DNA of 64,000 nucleotides, taken from positions 387,213,039 to 387,277,038 of the forward strand of contig CM046879.1 in the NCBI GenBank assembly GCA_025667525.1, written 5' to 3'. The notes below the pieces were generated by a model that saw nothing but the letters and a program-made list of their open reading frames with translations, did not search any database and had not been told where the DNA came from. Within the stretch, counting starts at the first letter, position 1; the number at the start of each line of letters is the position of its first letter. A program made the position numbers and the translations under genes. The DNA comes from Glebionis coronaria (taxonomy: Eukaryota > Streptophyta > Magnoliopsida > Asterales > Asteraceae). Positions 42,454 through 52,223 of this stretch are shown here, in pieces.

Positions 42454-44826
42454 TGATGATACTGCAATTATACATAGTCTCATCGTCCAAATCGGGCTTA
42501 AAACGCTTAAAATATCATTAAAATACCCTAAAATATGCTTGTGTTTGTTCATTGTGTATTTTAGGTACGGATATCGTGAAATAAAAAAAAGATCAAAGGA
42601 ATCAAGCAAAAACGAACACGGGAAACGAAGCCTCACAAAGAACCGGACCCGAATCATGAGTTTCCATTCAAGTCCTTGAAGTTTTAAAGATTGGCAAGAA
42701 TGGCCCCTCAACTTTTGAAGACTTATCATTTTAAAACCTTGTAAAACTCAAATATTACATGTGGGTCCCTAAAATGTCAAGATATTACATTATTGGCCCT
42801 TGAAGAATGAAAATATTGCATACAAGTTATGGAAACCTTTTGTGGTCAAATTGTGAAAAAAAAAGTTCTAAACAAAGGGGAATTAACTTTGAAGCTGCAA
42901 ATTATAAAGAGACAAGTATAAGAGATTTCAGGGACTAAAGTGGGCAGACATCTAAACTCCATCCCAGCACTAAACATCCTCCACGTCACCAAGACCAGTC
43001 AAACAACCAATCATCACACCCCAATTTCCCACGTCACTTTTCCACTTAATAACTTGTTAACTGATTTTTTTAAAATCAGTTTAATAATTAATTAAGTGGG
43101 AAACAACACATTTAAATATTAAACCGAATCAAACAGTCTTATTTACCCTTCCCTTTCCCATAAACCCTAAAAAACCCTAATCCTAATTACCCTTTAATCA
43201 AAGGGGTTTTACTCCTAAATTTCCAGATAGCTAATTTAACCCATTGTCACCCAAACCCACTCCTAAAATCACCCACACACTCACCCAAGGTCCCCACCTG
43301 ACCACCCCTGCGTATGTCACTTTCACCCCAATACCTAAATTCGACAAGATTGATGGACAAGATGTTATGCTTGCTCCCTAAGCTCAAATAAACCACTAGG
43401 ATCAATATATCACAGCTGTCACATCACATGAAGCCACAAGACCAAAATTCAAGATTTGGACCAAGGGCAAAGACGGATTTTCAACGGTTAGGGTTTTACA
43501 TTTGTATAACTTTATTCAGTGATTCTAGTATCTTCCTCTAGTGTCTATAAAAGGAGTATACAAGCATGTGTATCACCCTTTGTTCCTATTTTGTATAAAG
43601 TTTTTAGAAAATTAATGAAAATGAAAATTTGAATTTCTTGTTCAAACTGAGTTCCATTTAAAAAGTTTTCGTAGTATAATTTAGTGTAATGTTTGCTATT
43701 ATTGCAAGGTTAGTTTAAAGTTTTCAAACACAAATTCGTGTTCAAGTTTATTTTCTGAAAAAGTTTACCAAAATTTGGATTTGTCATCATAAAGAAGTGA
43801 AAGTGGAATTATGATGATAAATCCAGTTTTGTATTAAGTTTTTGTTAATGATTTCCCTTGGTTCCAAAAAGTTTGAAAAAGGTTTGTGAAAAATCAGTTT
43901 TCAAAATACTTTTGTTCATTTTTTGTTCTAATCTAACTGTTTATATAAGCTTGCTCATAAGCTTTTTGACACTAGCTTATGAGCACTAGCTTATATAAGC
44001 TTGAAGTTTGTTTCCTTGATTTGTGGTGTTTGTGCAGGATTCCTAAACAAGACCATATTCCTTTCACTTTTTATTCAGTTTGAAGATATTGGTTAGCCTT
44101 GGGTCCTTGTGGATTCCATCAACATGCATTCTCTACATATCTTCATAAGTTCATAAGAGCCAAAAAGCCAAGTAGAAGGCCATCAGCCCAAGTTATCCAG
44201 GCTTGAACCCTATTTGATTTTTTTTTGTTTATATGTGAAATTTTATGATTTATAGAGTTACCTGTTTTTGTGTGTTAAATCCTGCTTGTTTATGTTTGTT
44301 GGTTAATGACATGCATGTTTAGATAATTGATAGTCAATTTTGTTTAATTTTGCAAGCACTTTCTTTGTTAAAATTCATTTTCAGTAATATATAGTGGTGT
44401 TTGTATTTTAATTTTAAACTGTCTTAGGTGACACTATTTGGCCTAAAACTCAGTCATACACACTATATTGGTTAGAGACAGGTTGTTGATAATTGCTTTT
44501 AAGTTTGGATAGGTTATATTAGAAGTTGCATGTTATAAGTTTGGTTAAAAAGGGGTCCTAAAAATCATTAGGTCTTAACAGGTTTGGTTTTGATTTTTAG
44601 ATCATGAAATCTTAAAATCGGTTAGAGTTAGGATACATCTAGGATTTGGGCTTTGTTAGTGGATTGGTAAAGTCTTGACCAAGTTATTTGAGTCTTAAAC
44701 TCACAATCTGACCAACTGCATCAGACCAACTCACCCCGACCTATTTAGTCTATTCAGTGACTTTGATTTGCATTTCCTTTTGTGATTTATGTTGTTAGCT
44801 TGGTGTTCTTTCTATGATTTGTGACT

Positions 44827-44850
44827 CCCTACACTCAACTGAGTGTAGGG
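44827..44850 (+). other. Conserved LTR hairpin, copy B
   Basis: Perfect arms CCCTACACTC and GAGTGTAGGG with loop AACT. Compared with copy A, three base pairs have changed on both sides. Confidence 0.75.
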
Positions 44851-45139
44851 GTGCCTTGTCTTGCCAAAAACATCTACAAACCAACCAAAACAAGCCAAAT
44901 CAGACTCAAAAGTCATCAGTTGTTTTTTTAGTATCGTAAGAGAACGCTTTTTGTTCTTTCATATCTCGGACAACAAAGGAAATTGGTTACTTTGGTACTG
45001 TAGCAAGAGTTCAAAATCTGGGCACGCTTTATCTTCGTTTTGTATTGAATTTTTTTGTTCTAGTTGTGTTTTTATAGTAGTTTAGATAAGGTTTTAAGTT
45101 TTGTTAAAAAAGAAAAATAAAAAAAGAGTTTAACAAAAA

Positions 45140-45210
45140 GGACTGGCCAGGACTCGAACCTGCGCCATCCTCTTCACAACACACACGTCTTACCTACCTG
45201 CCCTTGGGTC
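45140..45210 (-). other. tRNA-like (pol III box) segment in LTR B
   Basis: The minus strand has GGTTCGAGTCC (45160-45150), a T-arm stem CAGG/CCTG and a run TTTTT just downstream, resembling a pol III terminator. The A-box region (GGGCAGGTAGGTAAGACG) is degraded. Counterpart of 20339-20411. Confidence 0.55.
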
Positions 45211-45975
45211 TTTTATTGTTAGAGTTCCATTTCGTTTATTACTTAAAGTGTTTTTGGAATCAGCTTATATAAACATTTCAAATGTTTATAAGCTGATTTC
45301 AGCTTATTAAGTAAGCCATTTTCAGTCTACTCATTTTTCTTGTGTTCTTTATTAGATTTAGGATTTTTCTACAGTAAAAATTTATATTTCACATCATTAA
45401 TTAATCTTTTTTTAATTATTTTTGGTTTAAATTTTAAAAAGTAGTTTAAAAATAGTTAAAAGTATTTTAAGATTTTGGAAAAATCATTTTTAGTTTTAAT
45501 TAGTATTTTAGAGGTTTACAAAAGAAAAAGTTTTCAATTTGACTTATTTTTAATTTTATTTAATTTTTGGTTTTTAATTGGACTTTAAAAATTAATATAA
45601 AATTACTAAAAAAATTTGGAAACTTTTGTTTGCATTTTTGTCTTAATTACATTTTTATTGATTTTAGGTAATGTTTTGGTAATTTTTTGAGCACTTTTAA
45701 TTTTTGTCGAATTTTACGATTTTACGTTTTTTACGTCATAGGGTAATTTTTAGCGTAATCCGTCTTATTTTTCCTTCTTCTCTCATCTAAAAACGTCACT
45801 AATCCAAACTTGATTTTATATTATTGACATACCTAATTCACGCACCTCCTTCGAGAACGAACTCGGACTTTTCGTCTTCACTGTTTTTCTAAATCGTGTT
45901 GATTAATACTTTCCGCCTTATACTTCGTTTTTCCTAAAACAAGTATATAAAAACCTACATCACCCCCTACACTTA

Positions 45976-46267
45976 CTATAAAAAAACAGATAAAAAGGAT
46001 AGATACTCGGGTTGCCTCCCGGGAAGCGCTTGTTTTTGTTAACCGAGTCGTGAGCCTGACTCGACCTTGATTAGCATGGTAAGAACCTTGAAGAACATCC
46101 ATCAGGATCAAATACATGGTTCTCCTCCATCAAATAGCACAAGCTTAAGGGGAACAAGACAAGCCAAAGAAGAGTAGGCAAGGTTCCCTTAAGCAGTTGT
46201 TGAGCACGGTGGTAGAAAGTATGATGAAGTGCAAGCATATCTCCATTGTTTCCAAAAGTCTTTCCTT
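45976..46267 (-). other. Element Z post-ORF conserved block
   Basis: On the minus strand about 46085-46000 repeats the block seen after pol in Y: GACTCGGTTAACAAAAACAA, then a hairpin with core CGGG/CCCG (46023-46006). A first purine tract TAAGTGTAGGGGG follows at 45975-45963. Confidence 0.65.
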
Positions 46268-49200
46268 TTATTGCATCAGATGGATACTGAGATGGCTTAA
46301 AATCGTGATACCCGAATCGAACACCTTTTCCTTTAGGGGAAAATAAGACTTAGACTCAGTAGAACTTGAAGAGGATCCGCTCATAAATCTCACAATCTCA
46401 TCCGACGAAGGTGGATAGAGAGGTGTTAAGACATATGTACTATGTATATTGGTGTCTTCCGGCTTCTTCTCCTTTGAAACGAGTTTCTTAACATCCGAAG
46501 AAGGATAAAGACCATAATCAAAGTCCAAAGGAGGAGAATCATGCTGATTGGGGAAATATGTATTGAGAAAAGTAGAAAAATCTTCCTCAAATGAGTAATC
46601 ATCCAAAGTAGGATCAAGCATTGTTGGCGGAGGATCTTCATCAAAAGTAGGAGCAAGGTCATCATTTGAAGAATCACTCGAAAGAGTATCAACATCATCA
46701 AAGTCATCATAAGTTGGAATGTCTTTATACTCTGAAGAAAAATAATCATAATCTTCCACATCGGAACTAGAATCATCATCATAGATTGGTGGAGCATCAT
46801 ATATTGGTGGGGCATCCAAATTGGAGAGAGGATCTTCAAAATCTTCCACATTCTCTTGAAAAAGTGGATTATCATATATAGGCTCGAAAAGAGGGTTGTT
46901 GTAGACGACAAAATCATCAAGCTTTGTACTTTCACAAGTAGTTGTATCAAGCTCTTCTTGAAGCACATCAATCATATTCGCCGATTCTCTTCCATGTGAG
47001 TTGCTTGTAATCTTTCCCATCTTAAAAATTTGTTGATAATTCCCGACCCTTAAGATTAGTTCACCTTCGACAACATTGACTAAAGCTTTTTCGGTTCTCA
47101 AGAATGGCTGTCCAAGTATTAAGGGAATACGAGGGTCCATTTCATAATCAACAACAACAGAATCGACCGAAAAAGTGAAGGTACCAACTTTAACAAACAT
47201 GTCTTCGGAAATACCAACGGGGTAAGCGAGAGTTCGATTTGCTAGTTCAAGAGTCATTTTTGTTGGTGTAAGATCAGGTAATGATAACTTTTTCCAAACA
47301 CTTAATGGCATTAAATTGATACTTGCCCCGAGATCGGCTAAGGCAGTAAATTCTTCAGTTTTGGAAAATGTACAAGGTAACACAAAACGACTGGGATCTC
47401 CAAGTTTTTCCGGAAGTTCTTTAAGAAGGACTGCAAAACAATTCTCATTCAATCGAGTATTAACAAACTCGGCCATCTTCACCTTCTTACTAAGCAATTC
47501 CTTGAATGCTTTCACAAATTTTGGCATTTGGACAAGTGATTCAACGATGCTAATGTTAAAGTTCATTTGTGTAATCATCTTCAAAAAGGAAGTAACTTGA
47601 GCATCCTCTTTAGTGAGTACTTTGCACTTGTCTAACCGAGAAGGATAAGGGATATTGGGTTTAGGTGGTGTAGGTGTTGAAGGTGAAGGTGTGGTAGGTG
47701 TATATTTAGATGTAGAAGGTGGGGATGATGAAGGTTTTGTCTTTGGTACTTCTTTCGTAAGAGGTGGAGACGGTAATGTAGAACTAGTACTAGGCGTGGA
47801 AGTAGGAGGAATAAATGGGGGTGGAGGAGGTGTAGATGGAGAAACTGGGGGAGGGGTAGATGGTCCTACAAGAGTTGCTCCACTGCGTGTAGTAATAGCA
47901 CTCACATTTGCTCTTCGGTTGGTGACGGTATTCGAAGGAAGAGATCCCGAAGTAGAGGGTTGAGTGTTTTGGAAGAAACTAGCCATCATATTCCTCAAAT
48001 CATTCGTTTGATTGCTTAAAGAAGTTTGCATATCATTTCTAAGCTCGGTTCGAATATCATTCCCTTGTTTAGTGATATCACCTTTCAAGTTAATGATTTG
48101 GCTTTGAAGATTCTTAACCACCTCTCCTTGGGTCCTCAAGAAAGTTTCAACATCTTGATTATATGTCGTGGATGGAGTGATGGGTGGAGCTTGGTGAGCG
48201 GGTGGGTGATATGGTTTAGAAGCTCGAGGTGGGTTTGGATTGCTTCTATTAAAGTTGTTTGGGTTGTCGTTTTGAGGAGAAAAACCGGGTGAATGAAAGT
48301 TGTTGGAACGATAACTTAGCAAGTTGCGATCACCTTGAGTTCGGGCTTGATAGCCTTCCGTTGAATAATTTCTGATAGCCGCATACACGTTTTCCGGATT
48401 GTCATAAGTAGAAGGACAATCAGTGTATGAATGATGACCGCCGCAAGTCTCAAAAGAAAGTGATACAACTTTAACTTGTTGTAGTTGATTCGTAGCTATG
48501 AGTTGGATATTTTTGTTCATTTCGGCTATCATACGGGTGACTTCGGTCATCTCGGGGCTGGAAAAAGTAGAAGAAACATTGACTCTCGGATTATTTCTTG
48601 AGGATGCGGATGAATCCCAATTTTTGGGATGAGTGGTCATGTTCTCTATAAGCTCTCTACACTCCTCGGGTCTTCTTTTCATAAATGTGCCACCGGCGGC
48701 TGCATTAATCGTATCACGATCACGAAAAGTTAAACCGTTGTAGAAAGTATCAATTAAGGTGACGGGGAGCATATTAAGATTAGGACAACGATCAATCAAA
48801 ACATTATAACGTTCCCAAGCATCTAAAAGCGACTCATCAGGTTCTTGAGTAAAACCACTGATTTGATTCCGAAGACTAGTGACCATGGATGGTGGAAAGT
48901 AGCGCGACAAAAATCGTTGAGTCATTTCGTCCCATGTATGGATTGAATTCTTCAGAATACGATCAAACCATTTTTCGGCATGGTGGGATAAAATGTGTGG
49001 AAATAGATGAAGGCGAAGAAAATCCATGGTAACACCGGGCAATTTCATTCTTTGAGTGACGGTAATGAATTTGTCGAGGTGTTTTTTGGCATTATCATTT
49101 GGTAATCCGCGAAATGGACAAGTATTCTTAACTTGTTGGATCATTTGATGCTTCAACGAAAATTCGGGAGCCGTGATTTGCATCGGCGCAATCGGTCCTC

Positions 49201-49375
49201 CACGTTCATTCATTGTTGGTTTACAAAGCTCCTCCATCGTACGAAGGTCGGGTTGAGGAACATGGTTGTTATTATTCAAATTGGGGTGAGGTGGGTTGTT
49301 ATTATTATGCATACCGACCATATCTAAGTCTTCAAGAGTCTCGGGCTCAGAATAAGACGAAGATCTAGTACGCAT
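46268..49375 (-). CDS. Gag-protease polyprotein of element Z, with acidic tail
   Basis: An intact 1035-codon frame from ATG 49375 (MRTRSSSYSEPETL, the shared gag start) to 46268. The Retrotrans_gag domain spans about residues 75-225 (NDNAKKHLDKFITV, RYFPPSMVTSLRNQ, DTFYNGLTFRDRD). The knuckle near residue 305 reads ETCGGHHSYTDC, with the first Cys replaced (usually CEICGG), so zinc binding may be weakened. A Pro/Ser/Thr-rich linker leads to the aspartic protease at about residues 640-790 (ADLGASINLMPLSVWKKL; GQPFLRTEK, with GRPFL changed to GQPFL). Residues about 820-1000 are very acidic with repeated NPLF and DD motifs. It ends near KVFDSGI. Stops immediately after, with no RT. It could supply particle protein, but needs RT and integrase in trans. 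Confidence 0.9.
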   Translation of the reverse strand: MRTRSSSYSEPETLEDLDMVGMHNNNNPPHPNLNNNNHVPQPDLRTMEELCKPTMNERGGPIAPMQITAPEFSLKHQMIQQVKNTCPFRGLPNDNAKKHLDKFITVTQRMKLPGVTMDFLRLHLFPHILSHHAEKWFDRILKNSIHTWDEMTQRFLSRYFPPSMVTSLRNQISGFTQEPDESLLDAWERYNVLIDRCPNLNMLPVTLIDTFYNGLTFRDRDTINAAAGGTFMKRRPEECRELIENMTTHPKNWDSSASSRNNPRVNVSSTFSSPEMTEVTRMIAEMNKNIQLIATNQLQQVKVVSLSFETCGGHHSYTDCPSTYDNPENVYAAIRNYSTEGYQARTQGDRNLLSYRSNNFHSPGFSPQNDNPNNFNRSNPNPPRASKPYHPPAHQAPPITPSTTYNQDVETFLRTQGEVVKNLQSQIINLKGDITKQGNDIRTELRNDMQTSLSNQTNDLRNMMASFFQNTQPSTSGSLPSNTVTNRRANVSAITTRSGATLVGPSTPPPVSPSTPPPPPFIPPTSTPSTSSTLPSPPLTKEVPKTKPSSSPPSTSKYTPTTPSPSTPTPPKPNIPYPSRLDKCKVLTKEDAQVTSFLKMITQMNFNISIVESLVQMPKFVKAFKELLSKKVKMAEFVNTRLNENCFAVLLKELPEKLGDPSRFVLPCTFSKTEEFTALADLGASINLMPLSVWKKLSLPDLTPTKMTLELANRTLAYPVGISEDMFVKVGTFTFSVDSVVVDYEMDPRIPLILGQPFLRTEKALVNVVEGELILRVGNYQQIFKMGKITSNSHGRESANMIDVLQEELDTTTCESTKLDDFVVYNNPLFEPIYDNPLFQENVEDFEDPLSNLDAPPIYDAPPIYDDDSSSDVEDYDYFSSEYKDIPTYDDFDDVDTLSSDSSNDDLAPTFDEDPPPTMLDPTLDDYSFEEDFSTFLNTYFPNQHDSPPLDFDYGLYPSSDVKKLVSKEKKPEDTNIHSTYVLTPLYPPSSDEIVRFMSGSSSSSTESKSYFPLKEKVFDSGITILSHLSIHLMQ

Positions 49376-49648
49376 ACACCTTCAAAAGAAAAAGATAGCA
49401 AAGAAATAGAAAAATAATGGTTAACGTAAAAATAAAATCTTTTTGGTGTAAAACTTTTTGAAAAAGAAATGCTTTTTATGAGTTTTTTTAAATGTTTTTG
49501 TATTTTTGAAATTTTTTTATTTTTAGGATTTTTGAAATTTTTTTTGACACCAAAAATAACGTTCACGAGTGAACGGATCCCAAAATCCAACGCGTCTCTC
49601 ACAACAAACCGTTAATCTTCACGAAAAGAGCCGGCAGCGGCGCCATTT
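49376..49648 (-). other. Element Z PBS and leader with hairpin
   Basis: The minus strand has PBS TGGCGCCGCTGCCGGC (49645-49630), then, at 49575-49560, the 7 bp-arm hairpin CGTTCAC/GTGAACG with two loop bases, preceded by TTTTGGGATC. The gag ATG follows at 49375. Confidence 0.82.
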
Positions 49649-51350
49649 TAATACTTGAAAATTTGTTCTTAGAAGTATGTCTTATCGAATTGATCTCCTG
49701 TTAATGTGTGACTCAGTCGTCTTTGGTGGATAAAAGAAAAGGTTGTCGTTGAGTAAAATAAAAAATGCAAACTTTAAAGTAAATGACAAAGTAAATAAAG
49801 TGCAAATGATTAAAAAGTAATTGGTGAAAAAATAAAGCTTTAAAGATAAATGACGAAAACATAAAACTTTAAAGGTAATTAAGTAAATGACAAGAAATTA
49901 AAGCTTGACAAAAAGTAAATTTGAAAACTTTATAAAAATGCAAACTTGAAATAAATCTAACCTAATCCGAAATCGAAATCCCACACCTAGTTCGGAATAA
50001 GATCCAGCATTTAATTCGGAATACCCAACCCTAAATTTAATTCGGAATATGTGATGTTATACTTAATTCGGAATCCTTAGTGATGATCTAATCCGGTATC
50101 CGTATTCTGGACTCAATCCGGAATACCAATCCTCAACAATATCTAGAATCTATGTCCTAGACATAATTCGGAATGGTAGAAAATGTGTTTAAATCGGAAT
50201 GCATATCAATAACCTAATCCAGAATATGAATTTTCTACTTAATTCGGAATATCATAATCTACACTTAATTCCGAATGAGGAAGTTTGATCTAATCCGGAA
50301 AATGATTTAGACACACAATCCAGAATAAGCTTGTCACCAACTTAATTCGGAATATGGTCCTTTACTCAGTTCGGGAAACTAGGGTATGCACTTAGTTCGG
50401 GAAACTAGGGTTTTACCATAACCCGGATAAGGAACAATTTAAGCAAAACTAGAAATAAGCTAGAAACCAAATAAGCACTTGTCTAAAAACTTAACCAAAT
50501 CAACTTTAAGAAAAAGCAAATAAGCCAAAATTTAAAAACTTTTAAAAACACTAAATAATCTAAATATTTAAAATCAACTTTTTATAAATAACTTTTAAAA
50601 ACACTTAATTAAAATTAAGAAAATCACACTTAAATCTATAAGATCAATAAGCTAACACAATCTAACACATAAAGAACAATCAAATAAGCATAACAATAAG
50701 CAAATAAGCATAAAGATTAAACAAAACAAGAAAGGTAGAATGAGAATAATGAAAAGCTTGATTAAAGATTAAGATCCAATAACACAAATTAAAGACTTAC
50801 TTGAAATGATCTTGAAAAATAAATGACAAGTATTAAAAGACTATTAATAACAATGGAGAACTAATTTGTCAAATTAGCTAACACCTCCTAATGACACATT
50901 AGGAGGGGAGTTGTTGGTTGCTTCCTTCTTTCTTTCTTTTCTTTTGTCTTCTCGTCTTTCGTCTTTGACAATAAACTCGGCATTCTCGACTTTGTCTAGG
51001 GATTTGCCGATAATAAAATGAACTCGTCTTCTAATTTCTTCATTAATTAGACTTGGTTCTTCAACTTCGGTAAACTTCCGTCTTTAGGCTTTTTCTTCGA
51101 TAAATCTACAGAATAGGCCTTTGACTTAAGTTCTTTTTGCACTCTTGATCTTTTGACTTCGTCTTTTGTCTTTTTCTTCGATAAAAGCCCGTGAAAGCCC
51201 GTGTTTTCTTCCCTTTTCATATTTTGATCCTAAAACACAACAAAAACACAAACCACACATAATTCCGACATTTACGACATAAAATACACGTTATGGTCTC
51301 GTTTCTAATTGTGATAAGTGGTAAAAGGATGGGTGTTTACACACCTATCA
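49649..51350 (-). repeat. Element Z 5' LTR with TTCCGAAT array
   Basis: About 1.7 kb, starting TGATAGGTGTG at 51350; the inner end AGTATTA is placed from the PBS and could shift by a few bases. The first ~45 bp and several inner blocks resemble the Y LTR. About 15-18 TTCCGAAT-type words lie at 49975-50440 in the same orientation relative to the LTR. A perfect 10 bp hairpin is at 50884-50906 (CCTCCTAATG, loop ACA, CATTAGGAGG). The right flank is CTATT. Confidence 0.82.
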
Positions 51351-52223
51351 CTATTCTTGTCTTGAGCTCGTAGTCTTCATCTTTCTTTTCTTTTTCTTTT
51401 CTGGTGAATATGTTGATGTGATCTTTGATATCAATCTTGTGCATTAATCTCTTGCTTTGATCTTGTGCATCACTTGTGATCTTCGCCTCTTCGTGACTTC
51501 ATGTCCCACATACTTATGCTTTTGTAATTCTTAAAAGCTTCATAGTTTGATACAGCGGAAGACTTGACTTTTAGGCTTTCTTGAATTTGTTGAAGTATTA
51601 AGTGAAAAAAGTATAGGCATGCGGGGAAGACTTCATCTCGGACTCCGCAACGCCACCGTCTTCAAATGCAGTAACATAAGTAGACACGAACGAAATGGAT
51701 TTGAACATTTCATTCTAATTCGGTAGAATTTTACCTCCGGTCGGTGAAGACCGTTAGACGATATAAAATATCGTACTTGTTGCAGGTAGACTTAATTAGA
51801 AATCTCCTTGACAGGATTTCGCGGGTAAAGCAGTTCTCTTTACTCGACCGTTAGAAGCTGACTGTGAACGTAAAGAGTGAATCATTTGGATAAAATTATC
51901 CTCATGATTGAAGCCGTCAATTCTGATTTTTGGAACAAGTTTGATTCATTAAAGAATCACACCATCGTTGCTTTCCAGTTGTCACTAGATTGATTCATAT
52001 AGAATCTTGCAAGTTACCTACCAAGTGCTGTTTGAGGTTAACACTAGAAGGATTTCCACTCATCACCGTGAACACTTAATAGTGTCACTCTAAGTGTTCT
52101 GGCAAGATCATTAAGATATAGCGTAGAGGCATGGAACGTGTTTAAATTCAATTAAGAACTAAACCACTGTTGCTTTCTAGTTATCACAAGTTTGATTCAT
52201 AAAGAATCGCACAAGTCACCTAC
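51351..52223. other. Non-coding sequence V', left part
   Basis: No gene. It is homologous to V (16640-17490), with the same paired hairpins (51738-51753 and 51758-51774) and repeated ~200 bp units around 51920-52223. Z adjoins on the left and W is inserted at 52223. Confidence 0.6.

Larger units (their letters stand above)
17727..45962 (+). mobile_element. Gypsy/Athila-like element X without pol (contains Y)
   Basis: An LTR element with LTR A (17727-21161), PBS 21167-21184, broken gag (22012-23622), protease (38429-39115), a long acidic tail (39118-40583), polypurine tract (42441-42453) and LTR B (42454-45962). RT, RNase H and integrase are absent, and no gap that could have held them is apparent other than the Y insertion, which is cleanly removable. 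It therefore resembles a non-autonomous Athila relative. The left flank is GTCCA; the right end abuts Z with no matching duplication, so at least one end was altered after insertion. Confidence 0.82.
42454..45962 (+). repeat. Element X 3' LTR (LTR B)
   Basis: 3509 bp. It matches LTR A strongly at both ends (for example 45680-45900 against 20870-21110) but poorly around 42900-43500. It carries the covarying hairpin at 44827-44850 and the tRNA-like segment at 45140-45210. Its end CCTACATCA resembles the solo LTR end more than LTR A. It abuts Z with no target duplication. Confidence 0.82.
45963..51350 (-). mobile_element. Athila-like element Z, gag-protease only, 3' end lost
   Basis: Minus-strand element with 5' LTR 49649-51350, PBS 49645-49630, leader hairpin, and one 1035-codon gag-protease-acidic ORF. 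Downstream it has the conserved post-ORF block (about 46000-46085) and a first purine tract (45975-45963), and then stops against LTR B of X. The rest of the 3' non-coding region and the 3' LTR are missing. No RT or integrase is present. The ORF being fully open suggests this copy is younger than Y or X. Confidence 0.85.

Noticed and set aside
47655..47963. Gly/Val-rich 102-codon plus-strand ORF
   Set aside because: Antisense shadow of the Pro/Thr-rich linker in the Z gag-protease ORF.
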